Of a DNA stretch of 7,082 bases, positions 6,342-7,082 are shown in pieces. Source of the DNA: Betaproteobacteria bacterium (GTDB taxonomy: Bacteria; Pseudomonadota; Gammaproteobacteria; Burkholderiales; SG8-39); contig JAOUGZ010000135.1 of NCBI GenBank assembly GCA_029865405.1, forward strand, positions 1-7,082. Reading direction: 5' to 3'. Made by a program: the position numbers and the translations under genes. Below the pieces are notes generated by a model. It saw only the letters and a list, made by a program, of their open reading frames with translations, searched no databases and was not told the origin of the DNA. Every line of letters begins with the position of its first letter. Positions within the stretch are counted from its first letter, which is position 1.

Positions 6342-6719
6342 ATGGAGGCCTTCGCCAGCCACTACTCGTACTGGATCACGGTGCTGCTGATGGCGGCGGG
6401 CCTGTACATCATGATCGCGCGCGGCAACCTGGTGAAAAAGCTCATCGGGCTGTCGATCTTCCAGACCTCGGTGTACCTGCTGTACATCGCGCCCGGGAAG
6501 CTGATCGGCGGCACCGCGCCGATCCTGTCCGAGGCCTACCAGCTGTATTCCAACCCGCTGCCGCACGTGCTGATCCTCACCGCGATCGTGGTGGGCATCG
6601 CCACGCTGGCGCTCGGCCTCGCCATCGTGGTGCGCATCCGCGAGGCCTACGGCAGCATCGAGGAAGACGAGATCGTCGCGGCGGACCGGGCAGACGCGGG
6701 GCGCGGGGACGGCGCGTGA
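6342..6719 (+). CDS. mnhC: Na+/H+ antiporter subunit C (MnhC/MrpC, NuoK-like)
   Basis: This 125-residue NuoK-like subunit has three hydrophobic helices at about 9-26, 34-50 and 72-97. ARGNLVKKLIGLSIFQTSV (26-44) and GGTAPILSEAYQ match MrpC/MbhG proteins. The NPLPHVLILTAIVVGIA segment corresponds to the strongly conserved DPLPQALVLTAIVIG of classical MrpC, with Asn and His in place of Asp and Gln. A charged C-terminal tail (YGSIEEDEIV and following) points to the cytoplasm. The ATG at 6342 is one base behind the mnhB stop, and no clear ribosome site precedes it, so coupling to mnhB is likely. Its TGA overlaps the GTG start of subunit D (6716-6719). Confidence 0.94.
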   Translation: MEAFASHYSYWITVLLMAAGLYIMIARGNLVKKLIGLSIFQTSVYLLYIAPGKLIGGTAPILSEAYQLYSNPLPHVLILTAIVVGIATLALGLAIVVRIREAYGSIEEDEIVAADRADAGRGDGA

Positions 6720-7082
6720 TCGCGGAGCACCTGCCCGCCTTGCAGGTGGTGGTGCCGCTTGTCGCGGCGCCGCTCATCGTGCTGCTGCGCCACCCCGGCC
6801 TCGCCTGGGCGCTCGCGGTGGCGGCGAGCGTGTTCGCCTTCGGCGCGAGCCTCGGGCTCGCCGCGGAGGTGGCGCGCTCGGGCGTCATCTCCTACGCCAT
6901 GGGCAGCTGGCCGCCGCCCTGGGGCATCGAGTACCGCGTGGACGCGCTGTCGTCCTTCGTGCTGGTGCTGGTGTCGGCGATCGGCGCGCTGGTTGCGCCC
7001 TACGCCTGGCGCAGCGTCGCCGCCGAGCTGCCGCGCGAGCAGCACTACCTGTACTACGCCGTGCACTGCCTGTGCCTCGCGG
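6716..7082 (+). CDS. mnhD: Na+/H+ antiporter subunit D-like (MnhD/MrpD, NuoN/L-like), 3'-truncated by window edge
   Basis: The first 122 residues of a proton-conducting membrane subunit of the NuoL/M/N family are present; full members are about 500 residues, so most of the gene lies beyond the window. The start is GTG 6716, overlapping the mnhC stop as GTGA, with GGGGA at 6705-6709 six bases upstream. The N-terminus has a hydrophobic helix (LQVVVPLVAAPLIVLL), a second one (WALAVAASVFAFGASLGLAA), then the family-typical YAMGSWPPPWGIEYRVDALS and a third helix (SFVLVLVSAIGALVAPYAW). This is the usual start of MrpD-type subunits, which carry the proton or cation path. It cannot be decided here whether this is the only antiporter-like subunit or the first of several, as in Mbh-like operons that lack full MrpA. 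Confidence 0.88.
   Translation, partial: MIAEHLPALQVVVPLVAAPLIVLLRHPGLAWALAVAASVFAFGASLGLAAEVARSGVISYAMGSWPPPWGIEYRVDALSSFVLVLVSAIGALVAPYAWRSVAAELPREQHYLYYAVHCLCLA

Overview
The window is very GC-rich (close to 70% by eye, with G/C at most third codon positions). Every credible gene lies on the + strand, and the genes are packed with almost no spacers. The base composition, the proteobacterial-type transhydrogenase beta subunit and the YbdK protein, which closely resembles the E. coli one, suggest a high-GC proteobacterium, probably beta or gamma. This is inferred from gene content only; no rRNA or other marker gene is present.

Layout: (1) 1-1066, the C-terminal three quarters of pntB, the membrane and NADP(H)-binding subunit of the proton-pumping transhydrogenase. 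(2) 1126-4268, a tight three-gene group: a class-I glutamine-amidotransferase-like gamma-glutamyl hydrolase (peptidase C26/PuuD type), a short CPA2/Kef-like cation:proton antiporter without a regulatory domain, and a YbdK-type carboxylate-amine (glutamate-cysteine) ligase. The spacers are 4 and 10 bases. (3) 4293-7082, an Mrp (Mnh) multisubunit Na+/H+ antiporter operon in the order E, F, G, MbhD/MbhE-like (the detached C-terminal part of MrpA), B, C, D. The last gene runs off the window. Most Mrp junctions are ATGA or GTGA stop/start overlaps.

How the genes fit together: the contents centre on membrane energetics, redox state and ion homeostasis. The transhydrogenase couples the proton gradient to NADPH, and both the single-subunit antiporter and the Mrp complex exchange monovalent cations for protons. 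The hydrolase and ligase both belong to families that act on gamma-glutamyl or related amide bonds, so an antiporter between them raises the possibility of a linked gamma-glutamyl compound pathway. That link is inference. The Mrp operon has the subunit order of the archaeal Mbh/Mrp module rather than the common A-B-C-D-E-F-G order, and no full-length MrpA lies upstream of it here.

No tRNA, rRNA, CRISPR array, insertion sequence or clear rho-independent terminator was seen. There is no gene-free stretch longer than about 60 bases. The most notable points are the hydrolase-antiporter-ligase cluster, the antiporter's lack of the usual acidic pair, the Mbh-like Mrp layout, a possible non-canonical ATC start for the MbhD-like gene, and a candidate promoter whose -10 box contains the ligase stop codon.
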